A stretch of 64,000 nt of DNA, taken from assembly GCA_013398295.1 (NCBI GenBank), contig VZSF01001203.1, positions 8,492 through 72,491 of the forward strand, read 5' to 3'. Shown piece after piece: positions 14,807 through 25,600 of the stretch. Numbering within the stretch: position 1 is the first letter of the stretch; every line of letters begins with the position of its first letter. The DNA comes from Chionis minor (lineage: Eukaryota; Chordata; Aves; Charadriiformes; Chionididae). Under the pieces are notes generated by a model. It made no database searches. It was not told the origin of the DNA and worked only from the letters and a program-made list of their open reading frames with translations. The position numbers and the translations under genes are program-made.

Positions 14807-15568
14807 TGTCCTGGTTTGAGGTAAAACAGAACCAATTATCTTTTCAGTAATTTTACTTTTCAGCTAAGTCTCTTCTAACTAACTCTCTGAAATTAACATT
14901 ATATTTTTCAGACAGTGTCCACTTCTAGCAGATAAGGTCTGACATTTATGGTGAATATCAAGGAATGGTATGCAGAGAGGGTCTTGTTTATACTTACTGC
15001 TATAAAAAGCAAGGTTAGACAACTTTGTTATTTGTCCCGTTGGAGTGTCAGAAGCGGAAAAGCATAGAGGGGTCACACCTGCAGGGAGAAGCGGACAGGG
15101 CAGGTGACCCAAAACTGACCAACAGGCTATTCCATCCTGTCTGCTTCATGCTCGGTATGAAAGCTGAGGGATCAAAGAGTCAATGCTCTTTCTTTAGTGG
15201 CTGGCATCAGAGGAGGACTCTGTCTGCCTTTGATCCCAATCTCTGCATTCCTGAATCTAGATCTGGAATCCAGTTCCTGTCCATCACTAAATCCGTCTGC
15301 CGGTAATGTGATTGTCATCCTTGGAGCTCTATATGGTTTTGTATGTATTGTAAATATTTCACTATTTTATTGTTAATATTATATTTTCTTTTTATTATTT
15401 TATTATTAATATTTCAATAGATTAGTTTCTTTTTCAAACATAAGTTCTCTCTTCTCATTCTCTCTTCTCTCCTCTGAGGGGAGATGCTCTTCCTTCTCTG
15501 AAGGGGAGAGAGATAAAAGAGAGTATCTCTCCTCCGTTTTAGTGGCCAGCCCAGCCAAAACCTCGACA
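14807..15568 (+). mobile_element. Solo LTR of an endogenous retrovirus (ERV), 762 bp
   Basis: Starts with TGTCCTGGTTTGAGG and ends with CCAAAACCTCGACA, giving the TG...CA ends and near-complementary termini of retroviral LTRs. Candidate 5-bp target duplications flank it with one mismatch (TCTTA at 14802-14806, TCTCA at 15569-15573). A TATA-like TATAAAA lies at 15001-15007. Its layout resembles solo LTRs seen widely in bird genomes (from memory; family name not assigned). No internal gag, pol or env sequence is present in the window, so it is a recombination-derived solo LTR with no coding capacity. Most of it reappears at 15602-16164 because of the duplication described separately. Confidence 0.72.
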
Positions 15569-15600
15569 TCTCAGGATAGGGGAGGGGGTGGAAAATAATC
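15006..15600 (+). repeat. Exact 595-bp duplicate, copy 1
   Basis: Copy 1 covers the 3' part of the solo LTR (15006-15568) plus 32 bases of flank. Every landmark I compared, including all ORFs in it, recurs 596 bases downstream without change. It ends directly at the N at 15601. Confidence 0.93.
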
Positions 15601-15601
15601 N
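15601..15601. other. Single ambiguous base (assembly join)
   Basis: One N sits precisely between two identical 595-bp copies. A one-base gap with overlapping contig ends on both sides is the usual trace of scaffolding where the gap estimate was zero or negative. Confidence 0.9.
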
Positions 15602-16196
15602 AAAGCAAGGTTAGACAACTTTGTTATTTGTCCCGTTGGAGTGTCAGAAGCGGAAAAGCATAGAGGGGTCACACCTGCAGGGAGAAGCGGACAGGGCAGG
15701 TGACCCAAAACTGACCAACAGGCTATTCCATCCTGTCTGCTTCATGCTCGGTATGAAAGCTGAGGGATCAAAGAGTCAATGCTCTTTCTTTAGTGGCTGG
15801 CATCAGAGGAGGACTCTGTCTGCCTTTGATCCCAATCTCTGCATTCCTGAATCTAGATCTGGAATCCAGTTCCTGTCCATCACTAAATCCGTCTGCCGGT
15901 AATGTGATTGTCATCCTTGGAGCTCTATATGGTTTTGTATGTATTGTAAATATTTCACTATTTTATTGTTAATATTATATTTTCTTTTTATTATTTTATT
16001 ATTAATATTTCAATAGATTAGTTTCTTTTTCAAACATAAGTTCTCTCTTCTCATTCTCTCTTCTCTCCTCTGAGGGGAGATGCTCTTCCTTCTCTGAAGG
16101 GGAGAGAGATAAAAGAGAGTATCTCTCCTCCGTTTTAGTGGCCAGCCCAGCCAAAACCTCGACATCTCAGGATAGGGGAGGGGGTGGAAAATAATC
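15602..16196 (+). repeat. Exact 595-bp duplicate, copy 2
   Basis: Identical to 15006-15600 at an offset of 596. The LTR end lies at 16164 in this copy, followed by the same 32 bases of flank and then by sequence not seen after copy 1. It is probably the same locus assembled twice rather than a real tandem duplication. Confidence 0.93.
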
Positions 16197-16197
16197 A

Positions 16198-17004
16198 CCC
16201 TATGGAATCAAATGCTTCAAATGACAAAAGCTGGTGTGTCTGCACTCGTGTATGGAAGGTATGGCATGTTATTGTAAGATGGAAAGTATCTGAGGAAGAA
16301 CTTCTTTTATTTCTCTGGAAATACTAGGATTTATTTATACACATGTATGACTCCAGAAGGGGATAAAAGTGTATTTCTATCTTCCTAAGAAAAAGCAATA
16401 CAGAAGAACTTAATTAATCAAACTTTATTGATTTATTAAGCCTGCTTTCTGAGTACAGTTCTTCATGTAGCAGAGGGCAGGTGAGAGCTTAAATGAATGC
16501 TTCATGCTGTAGCTCTGTGAAGGAAAATGCCTTAAATGGCTACAAACTCAGTACACTGCTGCTGCTTCATTTGTCTCTTAAAAACATAAATTTTACATTT
16601 TGGCACTATGTAAAATAACAGTTCTAAGCAAGTCAAACATAGCGAGAATTACAAAATGTGCATATATAAGGATGAGGCAAAACCTGATACGGTATTGTTA
16701 GTTATAGCTGCCTGGAAAATTTGATTTCTGTCTAGAAATCCAAAATAATTTAATTCTGTTTACTGAAATTAATTCCTGAAGTTGTTAAAAGCACAGGTCT
16801 TGCTACGGACTCTTGCTGGCAGAAGCATTAAACATGGAAAAGAGTTTTCTTAAAACTGTGGAGGGAGCTTTCTGCTAGCATCTGCAGGCAACAGGGTGTC
16901 ACCATTGTTTGGCCAAGGCCTCATCTTATATGTCTGCTATGTGATAGTCCATGAGATAAGCGATGGCAAACTTCTGTCACATTTGTTAGGCTACATGACA
17001 CATT
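16198..17004. other. Intergenic, no feature recognised
   Basis: Unique AT-rich sequence between the LTR and a CR1. No ORF of note, no repeat recognised. Confidence 0.5.
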
Positions 17005-17625
17005 CATGGAGGCCATGAGACCTCCACACTATTCTGGAGTGCATCAAGAAGAGTGTAGCAAGCAGGTTGTGGGAGGTCATCCTTCCCCTGTACTCTGCCC
17101 TGGTGAGGCTGTGTCTGGAGTGCTGTGTCCAGTTCTGGGATCCCCAGCTCAAGAAAGACAAGAACCTGCTGGAGAGGGTGCAGCGAAGGGCTACAAAGAT
17201 GATTAGGGGACTGGAACGTCCTTCTTATGAGGAAAGGCTGAGGGAATCGGGTCTTTTTAGCCTGGAGAAGACTGAGTGGAGCTCTCATCAATGCTTATAA
17301 ATACGTAAAGGGAGGGCGCCAGGAGGAGGGGGCCAGGTTTTTTTCAGTGGTGCCCAGTGACAGGACAAGAGGTAACAGGCACAAGCTTGAATATCGGAAG
17401 TTCCATCCGAACATGAGAAGGAACTTCTTTCATTTGAGGGTGGCAGAGCACTGGCACAGGCTGCCCAAAGAGGGGGTGGAATCTCCAACACTGGAGACAT
17501 TCAAAACTTGCCTGGACGCCATCCTGCACAACCTGCTGTAGGTGGACCTGCTCTGGCAGGGGGGTTGGACGAGATGTTCTCCAGAGGTCCCTTCCAACCC
17601 CTAACATTCTATGATTCTATGATTC
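17005..17625 (+). mobile_element. CR1 LINE, 3' fragment with ORF2 tail
   Basis: A 5'-truncated plus-strand CR1. Recognisable ORF2 C-terminal segments are [20 protein letters not shown] (17067-17300 frame), an [12 protein letters not shown] block, then PSDRTRGNR and [11 protein letters not shown] in another frame (17347-17541), so there is at least one frameshift. The fragment ends in the CR1 signature 'cccttccaacccctaaca' and two ATTCTATG octamers at 17606-17625. It is the longest well-preserved CR1 here and close in sequence to the inverted copy at 5920-6295. Confidence 0.95.
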
Positions 17626-18675
17626 CCTTCTGAGGAATTGCCCTACACAGATCACTCTGACCCAGATATAAAGTTGCTATGAATACATGTAGGTTAGAAT
17701 TTAGAAGGTGGCTTCTAATCTCCAGAGGAACAATAAGGTCTGGGACAACTATGTATGGTGGGAACCCAAGTAGCTGGAGCTCTGACATAGATCTGCCTAG
17801 ATCTTCTTGTACTGGGAGCTTCCCAAGCTTTTAAACTCAAAAGGCTATTCTAGTTTATTTTTATAAACTAGAATAGTTTACTTTTGAAATACTGAAGACA
17901 CTAAGTAAACTAATAAAAAAAAATAAAAATGTTTGTACATAATTTTCTTGCTTGTCCGCTGTATCCTAGTGGGACAGGTCCCTGTTTCCAGCCAGCTCAA
18001 TAACATTCTGAGTTGCAGAAATCTCTGTTCAATGTCTGTAGTTTCAGGGAGGCTTTCTAGTCCCTTCAAGGGCTGGCCTCGCATCTCCCCGTTCCTCACT
18101 GCAGCCTTCCAGATCTTGCCTCTCCAACCCCGGAGCACTTACCCAAGCAGTAGGTCTCCTGGGAAGGTGCAAGGTTCCCTGCCTTTCAGGTTATAGTTTT
18201 CCAGTCAATGTTTCAAGGAACATAGTATTCATCTGGAAAGACATGACTGCAAGAGATACCATCTGAAAGAGGTGACAACAAAGTACCTAACTTAAAGTTA
18301 GAGTCAGATCATTTATGAAGTGGAAAATGAAATAAGGCTGGCTGTAAACACAGAGAAGTGGGCATGCTGGTGCTGGAGGTCTCTGTCCACTGCAGCTGGG
18401 AATGTGGCAGCTAACACAAGCTGATGGTCTCCTGTATGCTGCACATCTCCTGTAGTCCATCATCAAAGAAAGGGTTGTCCTGTCCCTGTGGTGTGCATGG
18501 AAGTATGTACCATGCATGTTATAGACTAGGGAATCTTTGGGGAGCTAATATTTCTTGATTCTTGTTTTTAAAGTCCGGTTCCTACCCCATAAACTTTTAT
18601 GCCTTACTCCCATGAGCAATGCCTTCACAAAATGGGATTTCATTTGTGATTTAGGATTACGTGCATCACAAAACC
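17626..18675. other. Intergenic with perfect hairpin
   Basis: Unique sequence without a recognisable gene. It contains the 32-base perfect palindrome at 17844-17876 described separately. Overlapping ORFs of 76-87 codons are present on both strands and look random. Confidence 0.5.
17845..17876. repeat. Perfect inverted repeat, 14-bp arms, 4-nt loop
   Basis: CTATTCTAGTTTAT at 17845-17858 pairs exactly with ATAAACTAGAATAG at 17863-17876 around TTTT. The arms are AT-rich and imperfectly echoed by a GTTTAC/GTAAAC pair just downstream (about 17876-17910). This could be the relic of a palindromic MITE or simply a hairpin-generating template switch. Confidence 0.9.
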
Positions 18676-18912
18676 TGTCAGGGCCCTGTGGCACTTCCAG
18701 CCCTGCCTGGTCCTCCTGGGGCTCCATCTGCCCTGCTCACAGCCCAGGACCCTGTGTCCACCCCCCAGGGCCATCAGTCCCTGCCCCAGCAACGCCGCAG
18801 GAGGGCTGGTCTCCAGCTCCTCACAGCCCTGCCCAGCCATGGACCCCGCTGAGCTAGGCCAACCCACAGGCCCACATCCTGGCCCATCCCTGGGGAAGTG
18901 CCCGATGCCCTG
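18676..18912 (-). repeat. GC-rich dispersed repeat, copy 1 (unnamed family)
   Basis: A strikingly GC-rich island in AT-rich surroundings. Its reverse complement aligns along its length with 60848-61058. Shared blocks include GGGCAT...GGGATG, GTGGGCCTG, GGGGTCCATGGC, AGGGCTGTGAG.AGCTGGAGAC, TGCGG.GTTG and a final AGGGC.CTGACA. Long ORFs cross it on both strands (137 codons on minus, 100 on plus) but only because stop codons are rare in GC-rich sequence; no domain is visible. It is not CR1 and not the LTR above. Confidence 0.75.
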
Positions 18913-19030
18913 ATGGACCCTCCATGGGGAGCCCTCCACAGTTCCCACTCCCCATCCCTTAGGGAGCCACTGGCCCTCACTGCTCCTGGACAAAACCTGC
19001 ACAGGACTCCATGGACTGACACTTCTGTCA

Positions 19031-19529
19031 AATACCATTGAAAAAAATTTCATACTTAAAATAGTTTATGCTGCTATAGAATCCTATTGACTTGGCATAA
19101 GTCTTTGGTCAGGCTGTAGATTTGTAATTTAAGCTATTAGCCGTAAAGGATTTAAATCAATACAACTTTAGTATTTCTAATATAGCACTACAGTAATTCC
19201 AAATGTTATACAGTGTATTGTTTCATTGTAAATATTAGTTGAATTAATTTCCTGGTGGATATCTAGTCAGTGCAGAAAGTACCATAATTAATTATGAATC
19301 CACATCCAACTAGATTTGTTATGCTGGTCAGATTTTTTAATTAGTGTTTAAAGTATTTACAAGTTTCTCTTTCAAAATGATACAGTATTTGATTTGTGTT
19401 TTTTAGGTTTTTTTTGTTTGTTTGTTTGGGTTTTTTTAGTTTTTAGGTTATTTTTAGTTAGGCTCTAATGCTTTTGAAATGTGCCAAAACAGTGATGGTG
19501 GGCAAACTAAACTTGCGTTTAGTTTTAGG
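19031..19529. other. Intergenic, T-rich
   Basis: AT-rich unique sequence ending in a (GTTT)n-like low-complexity tract at about 19398-19461. No gene or other repeat recognised. Confidence 0.5.
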
Positions 19530-19975
19530 GTCTGTGAAGTCCTGATAACTTCTCACAAAGAAGTGGCTGGCTTGGTAGATCAGGGGAGAGCAGTGGATAT
19601 TGTCTACCCTGATTTCAGCAAGGCTTTCTACGTTGCCTACCATAAGATCCTCATAAAGAAGCTGATGAAGTACAGACTGGATGAGCAGACAGAAAACCGG
19701 ATGAATGGCCAATGGTGATCACTGGCATGAAGCCTACTTGGAGGCCAGTGACTGACCCCAGGGGTCAGTACTGGGTCCAGTCCTGTTTAACATCTTCATT
19801 AATCATCTGGATAATGGGACAGAGCATACCCTCAGCAAGGTTGGAGACACCAAGAAACTGGGAGGAGTGGCTGATGTGCCAGAGGGTCATGCTGCCATCC
19901 AGAGAGGCCTCAACAGGCTGGAGAAATGGGCCAACAGGAGCCTTATGAAGTTCAACAAAGATAAGTGCAAGGTTG
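19530..19975 (+). mobile_element. CR1 LINE, reverse-transcriptase fragment
   Basis: Unlike the other CR1 copies this one carries the reverse-transcriptase core of ORF2. The 79-codon ORF at 19479-19718 contains GRAVDIVYPDFSKAF, matching RT motif A with its catalytic Asp, followed by a KILIKKLMKYRLDE block. After about 19710 the frame shifts; the next segment encodes the LFNIFI-like and LEKWA-like parts. Where the catalytic Ala-Asp-Asp box should lie (about 19834-19860) the sequence is altered by a small deletion, so the enzyme is dead. Both the 5' part and the 3' tail are missing; the element stops near a poly-T at 19977-19984. Confidence 0.88.
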
Positions 19976-21534
19976 GGTTTTTTTGAAAGGAAGAACACAG
20001 ATAGTCTCACACACACTGATATTTTGATGCAGAACACCAGAGACTGGTCCCAAACCAGCTACTATACTCTCATACATACCCAGCATGAGGGCTGTAATTT
20101 CTAGAACACAGAGCTGATTGTGCACAGCACTATGTATTTCCTGTTGTGACCTAATTGTATGATTAAGGGGAAAATCAAGAATAATTCTTGTGGTTTGGTT
20201 TTGGTGTTCTTTGTGTTATGGCCTGGAGCTAGGAAATCATCACTAGTTAGTGCTTGCATAATAGTCACACAAGAGGGAGTAGAGCCTCCTGCTTTCTGCA
20301 GTCTGTTTTGATGCGCTGCTTCTAAGATGGAGGATGTTTCTTGATCACTTTAGTTAAATATGATTCCTCACCCAATTGGTTTTTATATTGCAGACAGACT
20401 GCTTGGCAATAAACTAGAAAAATAACATCATACTTCTAATATCCTCCTTCGATTTTCTTTGGAAAGAAAGACCAATCACACAACTAAATTCAGCCACATA
20501 CCTCCATTTCTGTTTGTACTATGATATTTGTAGGAGCAGCACTATGATCACTTGATGTATTTCTACAACTAGGAAAGAAAAAAGTGGTTAGAGAGAAATG
20601 CAGGTTAAAAGTCACATTGGGTTCAGAAATATTTTCTTTTCTCTTTTTCAGTAGCTCTAAGGCTTCAAAGCAGCAACCACAATTCCCAACCATACACTCC
20701 CCAAACAATTTCTTGTCCTCTGCAATAGTCCAAGGTCTTGGGAAATGTTTTGGTTTTATTTCTACGTCACTCGCAAAAGTTTTTATTCTATTGGGCTACA
20801 TATGTGTCTCCACAGACTGTTTGTATTCATTGTGGTGCCTGAACTGGACATTCCTCAACGTAACATCCAAGACGTACTATATTGAAACATTAACCTAAAG
20901 TTTTGATATCGTATTTGATTTTAGTCCCCCACCCAAATGACTCACATCAGTGGTACCCATTTTCTTTTATTTTCTTCTCTTTTCTTATGATATTAGTTCC
21001 TAAAATTATTAATTAATTAATTAATTAATGTCATCACATCTTCCCATCCATGGTTACTGTTTCTTCCCTCTACACAAGTGATTTCAAAATGGAGAGATCA
21101 AATTTAGTTTTATTCTATCCAGCATACCAAACACCCATGCTGATACTATGATGCTATAGTATCTAATATTATATGTTTGGAGTTTATCTCTCTGCACAGT
21201 GACACACATAAAAGCTGCTCAGGTAAGAACTCACTTATGCTGGAGTCAAAAATTCAGTCCTTGCTAGTCCTTGCTGCTCTTTGGACAATACCACTCTGTG
21301 CTGCCTCAGAAAAGAAAGAAGGAACATGGGTTTTCAACAGAAGATCAAGTGTTTAATGCAACTGGTCTGTGACACTTCTTTTTACCTGTTTCCTTCACAT
21401 TCTTTACTGTCCTCACCTGTTCTCCTCTTGTTCCTGGCAAGAATTGCTTCCAACTCCTCTTCTCCCCCCTCTCTCTAGTCTCAACTGTCCTTATTTTTGC
21501 TGCAGGTTTCACCCACACCCTCTCAATCCCTTTT
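19976..21534. other. Intergenic with (ATTA)n tract
   Basis: Unique AT-rich sequence. An ATTA tetranucleotide run lies at 21006-21029. ORFs of 65-104 codons show no recognised family. Confidence 0.5.
21006..21029. repeat. (ATTA)n microsatellite
   Basis: About six consecutive copies of the tetranucleotide AATT/ATTA. Short simple repeat. Confidence 0.9.
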
Positions 21535-22690
21535 GTGAGGTGTCAGGCAGCACAGGAGGTTGGGATCCTGTGCATAACAGTATCCTGCAGCTGCTCCTTG
21601 CTTCTTATTTCCCTCTGTTCTGGCATGGGTTCCTCCATATGCTACAGTCTCTTTGGAGATGTTCCTACCTTTGTATGGGTTGCACAAGAGCTGCAGCCCC
21701 TCAGGGGTGTTCCTGCCCTGGCATGCTTTGCCTCAACCACCATCCGGTCAGAGCAGGGGTATTCCCACATCTCTTCTGGCAAGGAGCGCCTCCTTCCAAG
21801 AGCATGCCTTCAGCCTTGTTCCAAACAATGTCTCCTTCCACATCTCCTCTATGCTCCTCACATATCCCCTCCATTTCTGCTCCTCCCAGCAGTTGATCCC
21901 CTTTCTTTAACATGTTTGCACAGAGGCACCCTGTGGTTCTCCAACAGCTGCAGGTTTAGGTCATGACAGGTTGCTCACAGTAGTTTCAGAGCTGGTTAGA
22001 AGTGGCTGTGATCAACCCAAGGCAGCTCACAGCCATCATCATGAGCCAGCAATGCCTGCTTGCAGCCCAAAAAGCCAACTGCATCCTGGGCTGCATCAGA
22101 AGAAGCATGGCCAGTAGGTCAAGGGAGGTGATTCTGCCCTGTGAGACCCCACCTGGAATCCTGCGTCCAGCTCTGGGGCCCCCAACATAACAAGGATGTG
22201 GATCTGTTGGAGCAAGTCCAGAGGAGGACCACGAAGATGATCAGAGGGCTCGAGCACCTCTGCTATGAAGACAGGCTGAGACAGTTGGCGTTGTTCAGCC
22301 TGGAGAAGAGAAGGCTCCAGGGAGAGAGAGACTTTTTACAAGGGTATGTAGTGGTAGGACGAGGGTAATGGCTTCAAACTGGAAGGGGGGAGATTTAAAT
22401 TAGATATTAGGAAGAAATTCTTTACTGTGGGGGTGGTGAGGCACTGAACAGGTTGTGAAGGCCCCATCCCTGGAAGGGCTCAAGACCAGGCTGGATGGGG
22501 CTTTGAGTAACCTGGTCTTGTGGGAGGTGTCCCTGCCCATAGCAGGGGGCTTGGAACTAGATGATCTCTAAGGTCCCTTCCAACCTAAACTATTCTATGT
22601 TTTTACAATCTCCTGCAAAGGGTTCCTTACAGCCTCCTGCTGCCAAAACCTTCCCAGCTATGCCCCTGCACCTCTCATTTTAGCCAATAA
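21535..22690 (+). repeat. Probable old interspersed repeat, split by a CR1
   Basis: The blocks 21535-21999 and 22605-22690 are moderately GC-rich and pyrimidine-rich. Phrases such as CCCTCAGGGGTGTTCCTGCC and 'cagcctcctgctgccaaaacc' match my recollection of a diverged interspersed repeat common in bird genomes; I cannot name the family. The two blocks appear to have been continuous before the CR1 at 22000-22600 inserted. Overlapping ORFs in three frames (175, 143 and 85 codons at 21369-21966) reflect composition rather than coding. Confidence 0.35.
22000..22600 (+). mobile_element. CR1 LINE, 3' fragment
   Basis: A plus-strand 5'-truncated CR1. It starts in the ORF2 segment MSQQCLLAAQKANCILGCIR (about 22038-22100), continues through LESCVQLWGPQ and [20 protein letters not shown] (22141-22368 frame) and ends in 'ggtcccttccaacctaaac' plus a single TATTCTATG. 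Frames are broken at about 22140 and after 22340. This subfamily differs from that at 17005. Confidence 0.93.
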
Positions 22691-25600
22691 TCGACACTAA
22701 TTCAGCTATTAGCTAAGAAAAAACTCCCATGATCTTCAGCGTGATAAACAATGGGTGGTTTTATGTTTTAAATAGCCCTGCAGTAAAGTAAGATGTCTGT
22801 AGATGGGGAGAGCAGAGACTTCAGGGTAAACAGGCACTGGTCTCCACTGTACACCACCAGAAGGTACATGTTTTCCCCTCCATGTTCTGAAGGCCTGAAA
22901 CAGAAGCGGGTTTTTTTTGCTCCAAGGTCCTGTGTCAGGTTTTATAGGTATTTATAAATGTTTTATTTTATGTCCATGGGCTTCTGCTAAGTGTTCTCTG
23001 TGTTTGTGCCTTGGCTTGCCGTGTCTTGTCAAGAGAAAGACAGGGTCAAAAGGACTGAAGATGTTTCAAGATACTCTACAGATAGCATTAAGCACTGCAA
23101 GTTGCTAAAACCTCTTCTCTCTTACCAGCTCACGTGTTTAGCAAAACACTTGGGAAGTGCAAGCCAGCTGTTAGAAGGCACTTCAGAGAAGTGCTTGTTA
23201 CAGGTTTTAAAAGCTATCCAAAATATGTTTTTCTTGGATTCTGCTTTGTTGAGGGGTTCTATTTATATTTTGGGGGTGATTTATTTATTTATGTATATTG
23301 GGAGAGAGGTGAGAGATGAGTGAATAAAAAAGAAACATTTTTCACTATTATTGAAAGCATATGATAAAAAGAAGATAAAATCTGTGTTATTGAAAAAGAG
23401 CTGTGGGGAAAATTGACACCCAAGCAGTTTATATTTGCATATAATATCAGTAAATCACTAAAATGATAAAACTGTCGCTGCTGGGCTTTACTACAGAAAT
23501 TAAAAACACGATAGATCAGTTGAGTCTCCCAGAAGGAAGCCAGAAGAATAAGAAAACAATCCTTGAAAGTGAACAATTCATATTGTAATTAACAAAGAAC
23601 AAATGAAGAGTGGAGTTAGTTACCTGGTTAGCTAGTCCTGTGAAATCATTCACAGCTGTTCATAGCTCCTCTGCCATCATCTCCTCTTCCTCCTCCTTTT
23701 TCTATTGGTCCTGCTTCAGCTTCCACCCTTTTCCTTTCCGCATCCCATGGCCTCCCCTAGCCCACACTGGCCTTCCTGACCCCTTTGCTCTGCCTTCCCT
23801 CTTTTCCATCATGTGTTCTTGCTTTCCTTTATTCAAGTATCAGGCAGAGGGATGGAGCAACTGAGGGAGCTGTAGGTTCTCCAGGGGATTGCATCTGCTA
23901 TTGGAGGACTCTGAGGTTGAGCGTGTTTCTCTGTGTCTTCAGAGCATGTGGGATAGCTCTGGATCAAATCCTGGGAACTGACCTCTAAAGGAAAACCTGT
24001 ACGGTGTTGCAAACTGAGTAGGTACTGCAATGTAAGTTTGCTGAGGATGGGGAAGGTAGTGCTCTATGGACAGCTGGGGGAAGTGCTGCATCCTGTGCCA
24101 TGGTCTCTGTGGAGCAGTTTTGCAATGACGCATGTTAATATGTCTTTCCAAAAATATCTGTGAGGCCAAACATATCTGTGCCCTCAAAAAAGAAAATGTT
24201 CTTTATCTATGAATCAGAGGAGGTCTTGAGGTCAGAACTGGAAAAACATTTGCATAAAGAAGCGAAAATGTGTTAGAAGCAAGAGGAAAAATAAGTGGGT
24301 AGTTTAAAACACGGTACGGAATTTATGCATTCTTTATAAACTGCTTTGACAGCAGTAGGTAAGAATTGTGTGCATAACCACTATCTTATGTTCAACTATA
24401 AAGCACACCTTTTGGAACAATCTGTCAGAGCTGCTGTCCTGTTACCAATAGTTATTCTTGCATAATTTACTCCTGAGAGGAAAACATAGGCAGAGTCAAG
24501 TTCCCCTTAAAATTAATTATCGTAAACCTTAAAATAAAAAGTTGGAGCCTGAACTTACCGTTCTGAATCAAGACTGAGGTTTAAGCAGTTGTAAATGGGA
24601 AATGTAGAAGGATTTAGATACTGGAGGAAAAGAGTGAATGATGATCAACACAGTCTGCTTTAAAAAAATCAGAAAATATCTATCCATAAGTAAATAAAAG
24701 TAACATATAAGTGGCCAGAGTAAAATTCAAGTAATAAAAGAAACACTCAACATTGAATGGTCAGGCCTAAGTTCAATGTTTGTGTGTATAGAGGAGGAGT
24801 CTTGTATAGACTTGCCAAATTACCAGTTTCATTCTTCTGCAAATGTTGGATTGGTTTTATGGGATTTTGAGGTTTCACATAAACCGTCATTAAATATCAC
24901 AAGTGGGGGGAATTTCATAATTTATTTTGGGAGATTTCCATACACTGATAGACTTAATTTCAAGGAAATGTGATTTAAACCTTTTTCTGCAATCGCTTCT
25001 AGTGATTCAAAATTACTTGGTTTCTGCATTAGTTTATGTAATTTGGGACTCCCTATTTTATACTCTTCATTCAACAGAAACATCATGAATAAGATAAAGC
25101 AAGAAGGAATGACGTATCCCTGCTTTTGTACCAAATCCATTTCTCTCTACTCTGACCACTCTGGGGCTTGGAGGTACTAAGGCAAATACATGCTCACAGA
25201 GGTCTCCTTGTACTTCTCAGGATATCAGAAATGACATGGAAAGACTCTTGCATAGTTCCATAGATCATAATGCCCACAATAAGTGTGATCTTGTTTATTG
25301 TCAAGACACCACTGTATTTCTAGATGAGACAGAAAGAACAATAAATAAGTTCTATAAGAGTTATTCTAGCCACTATTTCTTCTTCAATGATTTTTTTTTT
25401 TAATTTTTTTGGTGACATCAATCTATTAGGTTCAGATCTCTGACATGGAACAGCTAGGTCTCTCTTAACCAGAGAAAGATTTTATTGAATAATGTAAGTA
25501 TTGCTACTTAAACTAATTTCATTTTCAATCATTTTGCCTCATTCTCCAAAGCATTTCTGCACCCACATCCTACCACCTACTTTTTGTTCTGTGCCAACAC

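Noticed and set aside
15025..15902. Two identical 93-codon ORFs that might be a duplicated gene
   Set aside because: Both lie inside the solo LTR and its artefactual copy; LTRs of this kind do not encode a protein here.
18640..19053. A 137-codon minus-strand ORF and 100-codon plus-strand ORF
   Set aside because: They overlap head-on in the GC-rich repeat, where stop codons are rare; the equivalent frames are not kept in the second copy at 60.9 kb.
21369..21966. ORFs of 175, 143 and 85 codons in three overlapping frames
   Set aside because: All three frames are open at once in pyrimidine-rich repeat-like DNA; there is no domain, and composition explains the lack of stops.
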